Shown here: piece after piece, positions 1 through 12,300 of the stretch
Layout: each line of letters begins with the position of its first letter
Numbering within the stretch: position 1 is the stretch's first letter
Origin: Agelaius tricolor
Lineage: Eukaryota; Chordata; Aves; Passeriformes; Icteridae
Assembly: GCA_023055355.1 (NCBI GenBank)
Contig: JALJCS010000006.1
Coordinates: 33,238,501 to 33,302,500 of the forward strand
Length of the DNA stretch: 64,000 nt
Direction: 5' to 3'
Translations under genes and position numbers: made by a program
The notes under the pieces: model-generated
The model's input: only the letters and a program-made list of their open reading frames with translations
The model's database searches: none
What the model was told of the DNA's origin: nothing

Positions 1-175
1 ATCATAACTGTAATGAGGCTGCTCATGCTGTACTTTTGGAAGCAGTGCAGTATAAAAGTCTTCACTCTGCTGAGAGCTAGATATTTTGGCCGATCTTCAG
101 CTTGCAGTGTATAAACACATTGCTCTCTGTTTTTCTTTTTATTCTTCCACTTTTCCTCCCTTCCTTCTCCTCAAG
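1..175. other. Sequence upstream of the first WIPF3 coding exon (probable intron end)
   Basis: A pyrimidine-rich tract at about 130-172 leads to a CAAG acceptor whose AG is at 174-175. This suggests that the exon with the start codon is preceded by a noncoding exon left of the window. The rest is AT-rich and holds the TATA-like sequence at 51-58. Confidence 0.5.
51..58 (+). promoter_or_regulatory. TATA-box-like sequence upstream of the first coding exon
   Basis: TATAAAAG lies about 170 bases before the WIPF3 ATG at 229. A start some 25-30 bases downstream would give a short leader running straight into the coding exon. This is only a motif match. The same region also has a good splice acceptor ending at 175, so most transcripts may instead come from an upstream exon outside the window. 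Confidence 0.28.
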
Positions 176-342
176 GACATAGACTGGCAATATTTTTCAC
201 AACTGGGTGAAGCTAGAAATCCGAGCAGATGCCTGTGCCACCGCCGCCGCCGCCACCTCCTCCTCCACCACCTCCACCACCACCTTCTGGAGGGCCCCCT
301 CCACCACCACCTTCAGGAGGGCCCCCTCCACCACCACCACTG
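176..342 (+). CDS. WIPF3: WIPF3 first coding exon (5' UTR 176-228, coding 229-342)
   Basis: The ATG at 229 starts MPVPPPP, the invariant opening of WIP-family proteins, so this start is well supported. The exon codes residues 1-38 and ends in phase 0 before the donor GTAAGA at 343. It is almost pure proline with two SGG interruptions. The proposed 5' edge (176) follows a strong pyrimidine tract and AG, but an unspliced leader cannot be excluded. Confidence 0.9.
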
Positions 343-3300
343 GTAAGATTGACTTTTCATTTCTGTGTGCAAAAGCTTAGCTGTAGTAGTCAGCTCAGAG
401 CCCACAGGGTTTTGGCATGGATATTCATAGCAAGTATCTGGGGCAGATGTTTGTTTTGCTGGCACTGATTCTGTTCATTACAGCAGTGATCTCCAAAGTG
501 GGGTGTGTGAGATGATCCATTGGTATGTGGGATGAAAATACTGCAACTTCAGTCATACATGTGTATATTTTATAAAGAAATAAACCTATGTGTTTTGGGG
601 TGCATGCTCAACAATTTTGTTACTGCTAGGAGTGCATGATCAAAAGGTTTTGAGATGAATAGAGTGCATATGGTGAGAATTTAGCATTTGTGAATACTTT
701 TCCAGCCAAAGGGAATTCATTTTTGTATTGGTAATGGTACAGATGGTAAGTACTAATTTCTTCCTCCTTTTTCTTACAGCTCCTATTAAGACTCACAGTG
801 TTCAGCTGTACATTTTGCCCTTTCTAGCACACGGTGTCTTCCTGGGGATACAGCACAATATTCTTCTGTACATGTGCAGGAACAATTACAGCTTGTAGCA
901 GATCATTACTGTGTGTGTCATGAAGTAGAACATGTGCCTTGCCAGCATGTTTGCAATAAGAGGAGGATGCTCTGGGTGAACTTTCAGGGTATTACATTTC
1001 CATACCTTCACAATCAATTATTGTACCTATTGTAAAACCTGTTTAAGTAATTCCTTGAATTCTGCGATCAGTTGGTCATAACCTGTTTCTGCATTGAAAT
1101 TCTTAGACTTTTTTTGAAAAAGCAGAACCTGGCACGGTTTGTTCAAGTCATAAAATCTCCCCCGACGTTTTTTTCATACATTTTTCCGTCACTGCTGTGG
1201 TTATTTGCAGAGTATGTTACACTGTGTAGCAAAACAGTACATGGTACTTAAAATGTACTTAAAATGTACTTCAAGTTTATTTTTTTAAGAACTACATTTC
1301 TCTGTTGCATTCCTTGGCATTTCTGCCAGTTTTGTTCCCAGGAAGGTTGGTTGATTTTGTTTGGTATTGTTCATAATGCTCTTATTTTATGGGTTTTTTT
1401 CCAGAAGGAGGTTTCTTTGCAAGTTTCTTTCTGCTACTTTACAGGCTGAACAATTTTGTAAAATTCCCCATGAGTTGTGGAGATGAAGAGGAGGAGGATA
1501 AAGACAGCAAATCAAATAAGCAGTGTTTGATTCTTTTCAGCATTCAGCTTCAACTTTGGCACCAGGAGCAGTGTTTCCAATTAGCAATTCTTCTGGGCTG
1601 GTACACAACCTATACTTAGATGCTGAAATAAGTGGGCTGCATATTGTGAGCAGCTTAGTGCTCACAACTGCAATTAAAGTCAACAGAAGCTACAAATGTT
1701 CTTATCCTAATAAATTTAGATCAGACAAGTATCTAGAGACATTTTTAGACTCCTCTAACATACACCAATTATAAATGACTTGAGAAAGCTAAAAGGACCC
1801 CTAAGGATCATTATGAACAAGTTTAGGATTTTTTGTTTCCGCTTCTCTTTTCTGACAACTAAACCCACTCCCGTGGTAGGGTTTTGATACAAGAAGGCTT
1901 GTTTTCATATTGTAGTTGGATCATTCTGTTTCAAATGGGTGGTCTCTGTATAAGACATGCAGAATTTTGAGTCAGCTCCATCTTGGTGACATGATACATA
2001 CTAGATGTGTTTCTAGTTATTGTCTGATATTGAAGCTTTGCTTTTAATAAGTCTTGATACTAAAAAGAGTATCAACACAAATAATTAATAAAATAGCGTG
2101 GTAGGACATTGGTTTTTCTGCAACAGCAAAATTACTTTTCCCTGTCAAAACTGAATGAGAGACGGGATCAGGAATCTGCCTGGTGAGTTCAGCAGAAGCA
2201 CAGAGTAGGAGGCTGCTCTCCAGCTGGTGCCAAGTTACAGAGTAAAACCTTATAGTTGGGGAGTCTTAAGAAACTTGCTACAGACCCTATTTTCTTTTAC
2301 TGGAAAGCCCTTTTCTAGAAATTGGCATTTGTCTTTTACAGTTGCTAATCTGCCCAGCTGTTGTTACAGCTGCTAGATCTACAGTTGGGGATGGAAGAAG
2401 GAAGAATTTTTACAGGCATATAGCTTTAAGGAAAACCTTCAAAGCAAGTAAGTTATTATTTGGCCAACAGCTGGAGAAGTTCCAAAGTAAACAGCACAGT
2501 GATTTTTATTATACTGGTATGATTAAATTGGAGTAAGATTTGCATGTCAGCAATTAAAAGTTAGGTTTTAATTTTACTATTGATATGCGGGTGAGCCACT
2601 AGTTTAATTTATGTGATTTATGTTAAAAGAAAAATGTCTGTGTGTAGGTGGGGGTTTTAGAACTTGTAGTTTTTCATGATGCTATTGCAGGGGTACCATG
2701 AGAACCATACTTGCCCCTGCTTTCACTATCAAGAGATTTTTAGCAGAAATAGTCATCACATTATGTTTTCTCTGCACATTTTCTTTGCTAATATTGTGAG
2801 CCTTGATCCCAAATAATTTTGCAGTCCTTACTTCGTGGAAATTCTAATCACTGTTGGCACATAGCTTTTTTGTCCTGTTGACTCTTAAGGCAGAAGAAAC
2901 TTCCTTCCTAGTGCTTTTTGGCCTTATCCCTACTGTTTTCTAAGACTTTTGCACTTGCTGATATTCTGTAAGTACTTGTACTGAATTTTGTTCACAAAAG
3001 TTGTTACAAGACAATACAAAGTGATTTGGTATTTAAGACATGCTAAGAGCCACCTGTACCCAACAGCCAAAAAATCTACTGGCTGTTAGACCAAACTTAA
3101 AAGGAAACAAATTGCTGGATTTCTCAGGAGGGAATGGTGGGATGTCTGCTGTAGCAGATGCAGGTGGCTGAGTCAAAATGCAAATACATCTAATTAGATT
3201 AATTGACCATGTCTTCAAATGCCTACCTTCTGGGGGTCATAGAGATGAGAGGGGTGAGTAGGCAGAATAAAACTATGCCCTGATGTATTTTCTGGCACTG

Positions 3301-6300
3301 GATTATAGAATTCAATTCTCTTTATGTTCCCTTTTCCTCTATACCTTAACAAAGCACAGTTACACAGGAGGATTTTTCTAAAGCTCTTTTAGTTTATCGG
3401 CATGCCATGTAAGGTAGGGTTTTTTAATAGTTTTTGTTGGTGGTCTTGGGGAAGAGGTTGGTAGTTTTGGGGTTTTTTTAAAGCTTTCTGCTCATGAAAA
3501 ATTTAATTTTATTCCCAATCTATTTCTTTTACCAGTCCTGCCTTTAACTTGGCATATGAGGCAACCAGGTTAGTTTTGGCTTGTCACATTTTCTGGAGTA
3601 TGTGTCACTACTGAGACGATTAAAATTTTTCTCTACTTAATTTCCCAAGAAAAGGATCAAGAGAGAATTTTGCTTTGATAAACGCTGTTCACTTATTACA
3701 TGCAGTGAAGGCAGCTTACTGCTGTGTGGCCTCTGTATATATGAATTTGTAATGTTAAGATCAGTCATCACCTATTAAAATGTTAATATTGGAGGAAGTG
3801 TGGATGTGTAGCAGCCCTGCTGGGTTGTGCCTTACTCAGAGATGTTTGTTTAATGATTCATATGTTTGTGGAGTTTAAGAAAATACTTCTGTTCTCTTTA
3901 GAATTGTTATGAATAAAGTTTTAGCATAGAAATTAACCCCCAAAATCACAATGGACCAGATGATTAAAGCTCATAAAGTAGCATCAGGTGTTTATTTGCT
4001 GCCTTGTGGCACACTAGAAACAAGGATAGCAGAAGGCGAAAGTAATATGCTTACTTTGGTGATAGAAATGTGAACCTTGAAACAATGATGAATGCTAGAA
4101 TAGCATTTGGATTAAGCATAATAATTGCCTCATCCTTATTTAGTTAAAAATTTTTAAAAATTAAAAACAGAATTACTGTTGTAGATAAACCTGTCAGTGT
4201 TTACCAAGTTTTTTATTCTTTTCTTATTTTCTACTCTGTAATAAAAAACTCAGAAAAGCAATTTCTCATTATATAATGTTATGATAAAATACTGATTTAC
4301 ACAGAAGGATTTCAAAGGTTGAGAAAAACATTACCTGATAGTTTCCCTTGGGGGGATGTTTTTCCCCTCCTTCATGCAGTTGTTAGATTGAAAACCTTGC
4401 TGCGCTGTTTCCTTCAGCTTCTCAAGAAATTCAGAGAGCTACAGTGTTCATCTGAAGTTGTGTGGGAGTTGGTTTTGCTCCTCTGACATTTAGCACTACT
4501 GTTCTTTGGAAAGAGAACAAACAGCATATGTAAAACATCTTGGCTGAAGATAATGATGATTTATGGTATTTTGATTTGGTCTTACCAAATATAGTATGAG
4601 TGAATGTGCACATATGAGCACTCATATGCATAAATTTTTGGTCATGCTTGCTAATTATTTATTGTAAAAATTAAAGTAATCTCTCAAGTTTCTATTCAGA
4701 CCTCTAGACATGCGAGTGTAATACTGAAAGAACAGCATTGTGCATGGTGCCAATAGCAAAATAGTTAGGAATGTGTTTATTAAAATTTTATCTGAGCTGC
4801 AAGATCATATTTAGTACTTTGTCATGGAGCCTAGGGAGATATTAAAGCACAATATTTATTGCTAATAGGTAAAACACACTGGAGTGAGGGAAAGTGCAGG
4901 CTTGGAAATCTTGTTGGTGACTGATCACACAGACTGTGCTGAGGGCTGGACAAAGCACAGCTGAAATTCAGGATACTGATGTATAGTGTTTTAATAATAT
5001 ACCATGTCTCACACCATCTGCTTTCATAAAGAAGTGAGAGTGAATCATGTAGAAAAAAAAATACTGTATCTTTGATCTTTGGTTTATTTGACTTAATTTT
5101 CAGCTGTTGGAAAATTGGGATTGCATAGCTGTGGTGTCTCAAAGTGTTGCTGCTGTAGCTTTCTGTATTTCTGGTCAAGAAATACAGAAAGAGTAAGTGG
5201 GAGCTGTGAAATGTGGTAAAGATGAAAAAAAACCATAAATACTAGACTGTCATTGCTCTGTTTCATCTGGACAGGTAGAGGGACATGGATTGCATATGGT
5301 TCCTAGCTGCTAATCTTCTTGAACGCTTCACTTGAGAACTCTTATGTCCCCATTTTAAATGTATTTAGAGAATGTTCTGCAGGTTTCTTCATAATGTCAT
5401 ATGTCTGAATGGAATGGAATGCATTTGAAGAGCATTCTTTCTCTTCGTTTTTCATCTGTATAATATACAAGTATGGAAATTGCAGAGTGGATTTACCAGC
5501 TGTAAATGATCGAGCCCAGGTACCAGAAGCACCCTAGCTGCAGACAACTAATAGGTTAATTTACCATTCTAACCACAAGGTAATAATGCCCTTAATACCC
5601 CATCTCTAGTGTATGCAGTGGCTACATATTAAATTCCATCTGTCAATTAATATTATACTTTTAGCCTTTTAATTAAAAGAGAGCTCAAAATTATAGCAAC
5701 GCTTGAGTAGGACTTCTCTGAATGGCTGGAAGGTGAGAGTGCAAGAAATGCCAATTTCTCGTTGTTCTCTCTTGGGTTAACCATAATTTTGTGTGGATGC
5801 TAAAAGGATTTTTAGAATGATCAGTAGCTTCTGCACAGGTAACTGGGTATGAGAAATAGCCTAGTGTTCTTAGAGATTAAATTGTGGTGTGTATAGGTTG
5901 TTACCCGCTGACGTTTTTGTTGCCACTACTCATGGTATCCCTTGTCATTCTGGGGAGTCTGCAATGGTAGACAGAGAGAATAAACAGTGCTAGTGTCACC
6001 AGCCCCCATGGCAATGTTTTCAGCCTTGTGCTGTTTGACATTTTCATTGCAATGCCAGGCCCTCAGATTTTCTTGTTTATGTAAGAGTTTTCCCTTTCTT
6101 TTCATTGATGCAGAGGCTATCATGGGACTTTGAATCACAAAAGTTTAGAAATCAAAAAATGAAGTCCAAAATTAGCTTTTGAAGCCAGTCTCAGGGTATT
6201 TTTGGTATTTGACTTGTGATCTTTCTGGACTGCTGGGAAACACTTTGAGTAGTTTAAATTTTTTACTGCCTTAATTTTGGTGGCTTCTGTTACTGCATGT

Positions 6301-9300
6301 TTTCTTTTAGTACAAGAATAGTCAGAATTTACATTTAAAATGTGGGTGTCAGAAAGTTAAATACCTACAGAAAAGCTCAGCAGGTACAAATGATCCTACT
6401 TATTCTGTTGCATTTTTTGTATTCAGGTACAGAAATCTAGCAACCCACGCTGAAAAACCTTAAGTGCACCCTAGTGAATAACCCCCCTGCTCCATTTAAG
6501 GCAGGAGCAATTGAACCCTTTAGTATACAAGATTTTATATTATCTGATACAGTGGTGCTAGCATAAGGGAAAGAGGGTTTCTTGGGTGCAGTGGCATTGA
6601 TTCCTGGTGGTATTTAAAATGAGCACTGGGAACATAGATTTAGAAGAAAGTTGTTCCTGCTATGCTGGGTTTTGTGTTCTGTTCCCTGCCATTGTGTGTG
6701 GTGGTTGCTTTAAGCAGGTGCAGAGCAGGCACCAGGCTCTGCTAACACTGAAAGGCCTCACTGCTTGGGACTAAAGCCAGGACTAGGCGGTGGCTGGAGT
6801 GCCAGGAAGAGATTCATAACAACTTCTGCACTACTTCCCTAGCTGGGAGCTGAGAAACAAGGTCGGGGTAGACTCAGCCTATCTAAGTACACACATTGCT
6901 CAATGACCTTTTCAACCTGGCAGGCTCAGACTGCAGAACTTTGTGCCGTGGAGACTGAGATCATGGGTAGTCAGTACTGAGCTGGGTGTAGGTGGAATTG
7001 TCAAGTGCTAGTCCTGTCATTCTGTTGAAACAATAATTTCATAAGCTGCCAGGAAGCAATTTGGCAGGTTCCCTCATGTGGGTTCCCTCAGAAAAGTTGG
7101 CTGGAGAGTGACCCCTTGCATGGGAAGCATTTGAAGCTCAGCTTGCTAGAAGGCTGAGAGAGTGCCATGTTTGCCCAGGCAGACCAGGTGCCAAGAATTA
7201 ATTAGTTTTGTCCTATGCCACACAGCAGAAACACAGAAATGGCTCTGATGTTGCAAATGACTGTGCAGGTAGAGTCTTGCACTGTGGTGAGGTCTCCCAT
7301 AATTAAAAAGCTTTAAATTAGAGGTCAGCACTCTCTTGTGAACAGAACCAAAACTGTCAGGTACCAGATCTCCCAAGCTTGTTTAGAAACAAGCAGTTAA
7401 AAATATTTAAAATAAAAGAAGACATCTACTTTGTTGTTGAGACTTGTTAGATTTTTCCTTAAACTGGAAGGTGGGGGTTATTTTGATTATTTTATTTTGT
7501 ATTTGACAGTGCACGTGTGAAACCATACCTGATGCATATGTAATGAAAATACAAGAAGGATGACGATGTTTTTCTCTATGATACTCCATTGTGTTGTGAT
7601 GAAATAATAAACTGAGTTTATTATTTTAATAAGCTCCTTCTTTTTGTTGCTACTGCTTTTCTTGGCACATTCCTGGTGGAGACTTAGCTGCTGGTTTGAG
7701 AATTCTTTGTAAAAGCAATGCTCTTGCCTGCTGGGCAAACTGTTTCTGCTGCAAATGTAAAATCATTAATTCCTGGCATAATTTTAGACTAGTAATAGTG
7801 GATTGATCTTGGAATCAAGTTCCAAATTCCTCTGGGGTTTCAGATTTCATGCTGAGCTACAATTGGATAGATGACTTTTATAATCCTGTGCAATGTCAAG
7901 GAAAACATGCTGGTCAGTTTACACTGAGATTTCTGGTCAACTTCCATGTTTTACTTTGTTCCAAAAGAACTTCATTCTTTTAATAAAAAGTTATGACATT
8001 GTAGTTTGTTAGACTGTACTGGCATCTTACTGGCAATATTACTTTTTTCTGTCAGTTCTGCTTTTGGAAAGGATGCACTCTTTGAGGAGCTGAATTTGTT
8101 TAAATACCTTAGTCCTGATGGTTACAGAAATCTCCTTATGGAACACTTGTGGTCAGCAGCTTGTGGTTAAGTGGAAGGAAGGTACAGAGTAGATTGCTTG
8201 CAAGCAGGTCTCCCCTGTTCTTGGTCCACTCTTTTTTATCATCAGTGGTCCCAGAAGGGTATTTTAACAGACTCATGCTCTTTGAGGCCCCTTACTCAAG
8301 GGCTCTGCCCTTCCAGACTGTTGTGAGCACCAATCCAGTGCCTGGCTTTCTTTCAAAGGAGTAGGAGAGATTTATGGCCGGATGGGGACCCAGTCATCAT
8401 CTCTCCCTTCATTCTCCCCTGCTTGGAAAGTCTTGTGGTGCCATATGGGTAGTAAGAACATTCATCATCCTTCCTCAGATGATTTACCAACCACAAACAA
8501 GCTGTGTTTTTCTTTCCTATTCTCAGCTATCTCTGACATGACGCACGTACTGCATTAGGCAGCCAGCTTCACCTTTTTTGTCCTCTTTCCTGAAAAATCT
8601 GTATTTGTTTACACCAGAATTTTGGTCGTTGTTAATATTGAAATAATATTTGGGGAATTTTCTTATATTTCCAGTGGTTTCTGCTCTTTCTTGATGCTTT
8701 ATACATCCCTTATTTAAGGTTTAGGTGTCTTGGTTGTCTCTCACATTTTCTTTGACCAGAGCTGGCACTATCACATTACTGACTATACTGCCTCCACAGC
8801 TCTTGCTTGTTTTGCCCTACCTGCTGTTTTAGATGCTGGTTTTAATTGTCCACTGTCATATTTGTAGGCTTTTTCTCTTGCATTTTTTAGTTTCAGTTGT
8901 GTCTCTGAATCATGACAGACTGGATGCTAGAGAAGGCCAGGACTGGCTCAGGAACAATTTCTTTTTCCCCCCATAAATATTTGTCTCTGTGATCAAATAT
9001 CCTTTATCCTGGAGCTTTCTGCATAGCCTTTATCTTACTGCACTATCTTTACCTTAAAAGCCAAACTGAGGTGTTTCATCCTGCAGTGGTGAAAATCACT
9101 TGCCTCAGCCTGGATCTGTGCAGGTTTGGCGAGCATGGCAGAGAAAAATAAGAAAGCAAGGGGTGTCCTCAGTCTCTTTTTCCACTAAAATATATGCTGC
9201 TTATGCCTTCTGCCAGTACCTGTGCTTGATCTCTGCATTGAATCTGGGGGATTTTTTCTACAGGAGGAAAAACTGGTAATGGGAGAAAAGAAGGTTAATT

Positions 9301-12300
9301 GCCATCAGATTAATAGAAATAATTTATATTGTCAGCAAAAGAGAGAGAGCTTTCCTTCTGCCCATAATAAAATTGTGATGGCAAATGTATTGATTGGTCT
9401 TTAATGTTATTGTTATATGTCTCACAAAATAATTAGGGAAAAGCTAAATATGTTTTGAATTTTTTGGTTTTAGTTTTTTATCTATTTCAGATAAATAAAT
9501 AATTTTATACACAGGTGTCTTCCCAGTGTTTCCTGTAAAATATGACCAGGAGAAGGAATCTACTACGATGATACAATTCATTGCACATTAGAAGTGTAAA
9601 TACTTGGTACTATTAAGTTAAGTTATGTAGTGCCTTTGGATGGAATAATGCTTTATTTTATCTTACTTATGGCTCCTATCTAATTTAGAACTGGATCATT
9701 TTAGTACTGGATCATCTTTTCACATCACCTGATGGGTTTACTCTGAAAGAAAGGCTCATGACTGCCTGGTTGTTGGGTTGTCCAGAAGGCTAGAGGTACA
9801 TTTTTCCTGCAGCTGTCCTGTTTATGTAGATCTGTATTACCTGAAGTACTTTACAAATGCATTCAAGAGTATATTTAAAATCAGAGTAAATACAAGCCAT
9901 TTATGGGACAGTAAATATGAACTGTGAGTGAACTACCTGTCCAGAGTCCAGAGGATTTCCCCGTTTCTGTGTGCAGGGGTACTCTTTAAAATCTGAAGAT
10001 TATAATTAGTATTAATATAACCTTTTTCAAATGGCTGGTGTCTTCTGCATTTACATCACTTTAGTATCTGAGCACGTATGTCTCTTAAATATTTTAAGTA
10101 TCGTAGGAGCCCAGAGGGTAGGTCGATGCTCCCATCTGTCTTGCAGGATGTAAAGTGACATTCTGAAGGTGATGTAAAGTGACATTCTGAATGTGATGCA
10201 AATATCACAGCAGAGTGTACCCAGAAATTGAGCTCATTGCCATGCATTTCAGTCAGTTTTCCCTAGAAAAAAGTCTCTCAGTTCTTAATTTGTCTGATAC
10301 AACTCAATTTAGGATGTTAAGATTGTGATTATTCAGGGTCAAACCTAGAGTGGTCCATGTATGGAAAGTGTAAAAGTAGAGAGTTGTTCCTCTAAACTAA
10401 GCAATCCACTTTCACAGAACTCCAAACTGGAAGAAGCTGTTACAAACCACTGGCTGTGCCACTCCACCACAGGGTACTGCACATCACCAAGTAGCTCTGC
10501 ACAGGACCTGGTGACTTGTGCTTCACAAAAAACACTTCTGCCAGAGAGGATCCAGCCTTGATCTGAAGTATTATCAAGAGATTGATAATCTGCTGCTGTC
10601 TGTGGCTTGTCTGTTTGCATCTCACATTAATTCACCAAATGCCTGTCTCTGCTGCTGAGTCCTCCCCACCATTCCCAGTACAGGTTGTTGTGTGCAGGCA
10701 GACCACCCCTCAGACTTCAGGGCTGACAGTCAAAACAGAGTTGCTGAAATCTGAGCTGTTGCCTCTGGTGTCTTGAACACTGCTTTGGCTCTTTCTTTTG
10801 CACCTCCATGTTTCCACAATGTAATTTTAAAAATCTGGAGACTAGAACTGAGCTTGTGATTCCATTTTTGCTCACACTGTATTTTTCTGAAAGGATGGGA
10901 CATATTGGAGGAGTGTACTATCCCTCCTTGCCATACTTGCTAATTCAGGCTTGCTGCTGGAGCCCCCTTCCAGGTCCAGGCTTGTGGGACTTGGAATGTA
11001 GGCTTTAGTTTCAGAGATATGACCATTATTTGTAATACAGCCACTTTCAGTTTTACATTTGATGTTTTTATATTGTGCATTTTCTTTCTCCTTTCCCCCC
11101 TCCAAGTAGCAGTGGGAAAACATGTTTTGGTTTGTTGTTCTTTTCAAACAGCCTCAAGCTGCACTGATTTAGATCTCTCTCTATATTCATGCCGTCCTCA
11201 TTCATAGTTCCACTAGTCTAAGTTACCAGCTTCAAATTCTGAAATGTTTATTTCCAACACTGATGATTTACAGTCTGAAACATCACTCTAAAAAAATGTG
11301 ATTTGATGGTATTTTCCTATTTACAAGTATTTTGAAGACCTGACGGATAGCCTAAACATTATTCCTATACTTTACTGCACATCATAGCTGAGTGTGTAAT
11401 TTAGGACACTGAAAACAAAATGTGGTGGAGTTGGGCGAGATGAAAAGGAAGTAATTCTTAGGTTCAGGCTATTTACATGTGTGGTTTGTTCCATTCTGTT
11501 TCTAAGTATGTACTGAACGTGACGTTCATTGTGTCTGAAATAGTAGCAGAATAACCTAGTGGTTGCTAAGGTAATGAGAACCCACCATTCCCTTACCAAT
11601 TCCTGTAAATAAAGAATGGAATTTAATTTCACTCTGTGTTACCTGAGGCAGCTCTGGCATCTGATAAAACAAATGATCTTCACATTCTTCTCCACTTCCC
11701 TTCTGATTTTCATTGAAATACTGAGATGTTTCTCTTTTTGTAAATAAGTGAGGCTGCCCTGCAGATGTTGGGGTAGAAAGTAGCCTAAGAATTACATCTT
11801 TTGTCTTGCAGCTGTTTTCCCTCTGTGACTTAAAATGTATTTGTCTTCCTGCTGAAAGGAAGGCAAATACATCTTCCTTCCTTCCTTTCACACTTCTATT
11901 GCATGTTTGTTATCTGTGCTTGTGCTGTGGATTGCAAGCACAGCATGAGTGTGAATCCAAGATATATTTCTTCATCAAAGAAAGGAAGGTTGTCTCAAAA
12001 AACAATATGGTAAATCCAGAAATTTGCAAATGCTGGACACCAGTAGATGGTGAGATACTTACCTGGTGAAATGATGCTTGGAAAGGATTATCACTGGCCT
12101 TGGGAGTGCAGGCAGCAAACAAGAAATCCGAAGGAGCTCTGGCTGCTGTGCAACCAGGGAGCACTACAGCCCAGACCATCTTGACTTTGTAATGGAAAAA
12201 GAGAATCCATATCAAGCTCCTCGGCAGCTAATCAATCATCTGAGTCCACCGGGCTGGGCACGGAAGATTGAATCTCTTACGTACATGAGGAGGAAGAAGA

